Made by a program: the position numbers and the translations under genes. From Zanthoxylum bungeanum (taxonomy: Eukaryota > Streptophyta > Magnoliopsida > Sapindales > Rutaceae): 64,000 bases of DNA. The stretch is from NCBI GenBank assembly GCA_019454045.1, contig SKCR01034779.1, forward strand, positions 116,530 through 180,529. Reading direction: 5' to 3'. This document shows, in pieces, positions 63,272 through 64,000 of the stretch; position 1 is the stretch's first letter, and every line of letters begins with the position of its first letter. The notes beneath the pieces are model-generated. The model was not told the DNA's origin and searched no databases. It worked only from the letters and a program-made list of their open reading frames with translations.

Positions 63272-64000
63272 TACGCCGATACTGGGTATATTGGGAATCA
63301 TAGTGTGTTGGGTGTGATGTCAAGACAGAAGTATCACTCCAGTCATAGTGGAGATGATGGTCACGTAGGATACGAAACTCATTCTCTTAAATGCTCGAGC
63401 TATCGGGATATTATGACTAGGTCATGTATATCTGATTATAGAGACTAGTTACCAGACATCCGATATGTGCTTCGTACGGGGCAGACACAATTCCAGCCCC
63501 AGGCCTAGCACGTGAACATCCGATACTGGACAGAAATACGCAATACTTCGGTATACTACGCTTGATATAGATCACATATTCCTATAAGGATATTTCCGGA
63601 GATTGGGTAGGCATGGTGCTTTGCTAGAAGCCAACTTTGTCGTGTAAATCGGTATAAATATAGTACGAGGTACTTACGTATTCGGATAGTCCGATAACCG
63701 TATTTACTGCCAACATATCCGGGGATCTCATGGGTCGCTTCCCAAAGATTCACCGATCATGTATGACTCGCACTTTAATTAATCTGGGATTAATTAGAAG
63801 AGAGAGAAAGTTAATCTGGGATTAATTTGATGAGAGAGAAAATTAATCTGGGATTAATTACAGAGATATTTTATCTAGGATAAAATTTAATTAGAAGAGA
63901 GAGAACGATTAATTTGGAATTAATCGATAAAATAATATATCCGATATATTATACGAAATTAGATTTTGACGCGGAATTAAAATTGGATTTTAATTCGGGC
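63272..64000 (+). repeat. Partial LTR of the element D subgroup, running off the window
   Basis: Begins abruptly inside the LTR (GTACGCC, matching 40684 and 48495) and follows D's LTR to the window end. It has three tandem ATTAATCTGGGATTAAT units between 63776 and 63860, more than in either LTR of D. The first part of the LTR is missing. Confidence 0.85.

Noticed and set aside
1..64000. tRNA, rRNA, riboswitch or other structured RNA gene
   Set aside because: No cloverleaf with A and B boxes, rRNA core or known riboswitch core was recognised by eye; a tRNA scan would be needed to exclude a degenerate one.

Overview
The window is nuclear DNA of a land plant, most likely a eudicot. The grounds are one intron-containing plant-type gene, GT-AG introns, an AT-rich composition, and about 90% LTR-retrotransposon sequence. 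No bacterial, organellar or viral gene cluster is present.

Layout. (1) 1-3374: one host gene on the + strand, a four-MA3-domain translation regulatory factor (MRF/ECIP1-like). It has a 5' UTR intron and three coding exons. (2) 3375-6738: a broken Ty1/copia element on the - strand. (3) 6739-8244: repeat-derived DNA without genes. (4) 8245-36318: copia element A on the - strand (TSD GATTT). It is interrupted by element B (9364-18799, +, TSD TATCA) in its left LTR and by element C (23949-33940, +, TSD AAGAA) in its leader. (5) 36441-50031: copia element D on the + strand (TSD GTTTT). Its 5' LTR is split by E (36713-40396), a 3.7-kb block bounded by TGTAACATCCC and its inverted copy, probably a solo LTR of another family. 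(6) 50037-52936: gene-free repeat DNA. (7) 52937-53589: a dead, intronless LOG-type (cytokinin-activating phosphoribohydrolase) pseudogene on the - strand. (8) 53941-about 63270: copia element F on the - strand, carrying a solo LTR of the B family at 60321-62939. (9) 63272-64000: part of a D-like LTR running off the window.

Relationships. A, C and D belong to one family with LTRs of 1.9-2.1 kb. Gene order PR-INT-RT-RH and LTR size resemble the Angela/BARE-1 group. C is the youngest and best preserved: its LTRs are nearly identical and all pol domains are recognisable, but its gag has no zinc knuckle and its pol is broken by single-base frameshifts. A and D share the same 4-base and roughly 165-base deletions in pol, so they descend from an already defective master that must have been moved in trans. 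B is more decayed; F is degenerate but still carries a YVDD reverse transcriptase segment.

The most unusual signals are structural. The LTRs of the A/C/D family hold a chain of short inverted repeats whose arms are nearly always separated by three bases of the form T-N-G. Block E holds a tandem row of hairpins with a constant core and changing but still complementary outer stems. Both would repay a computed comparison. All calls come from reading the sequence; no database search was possible.
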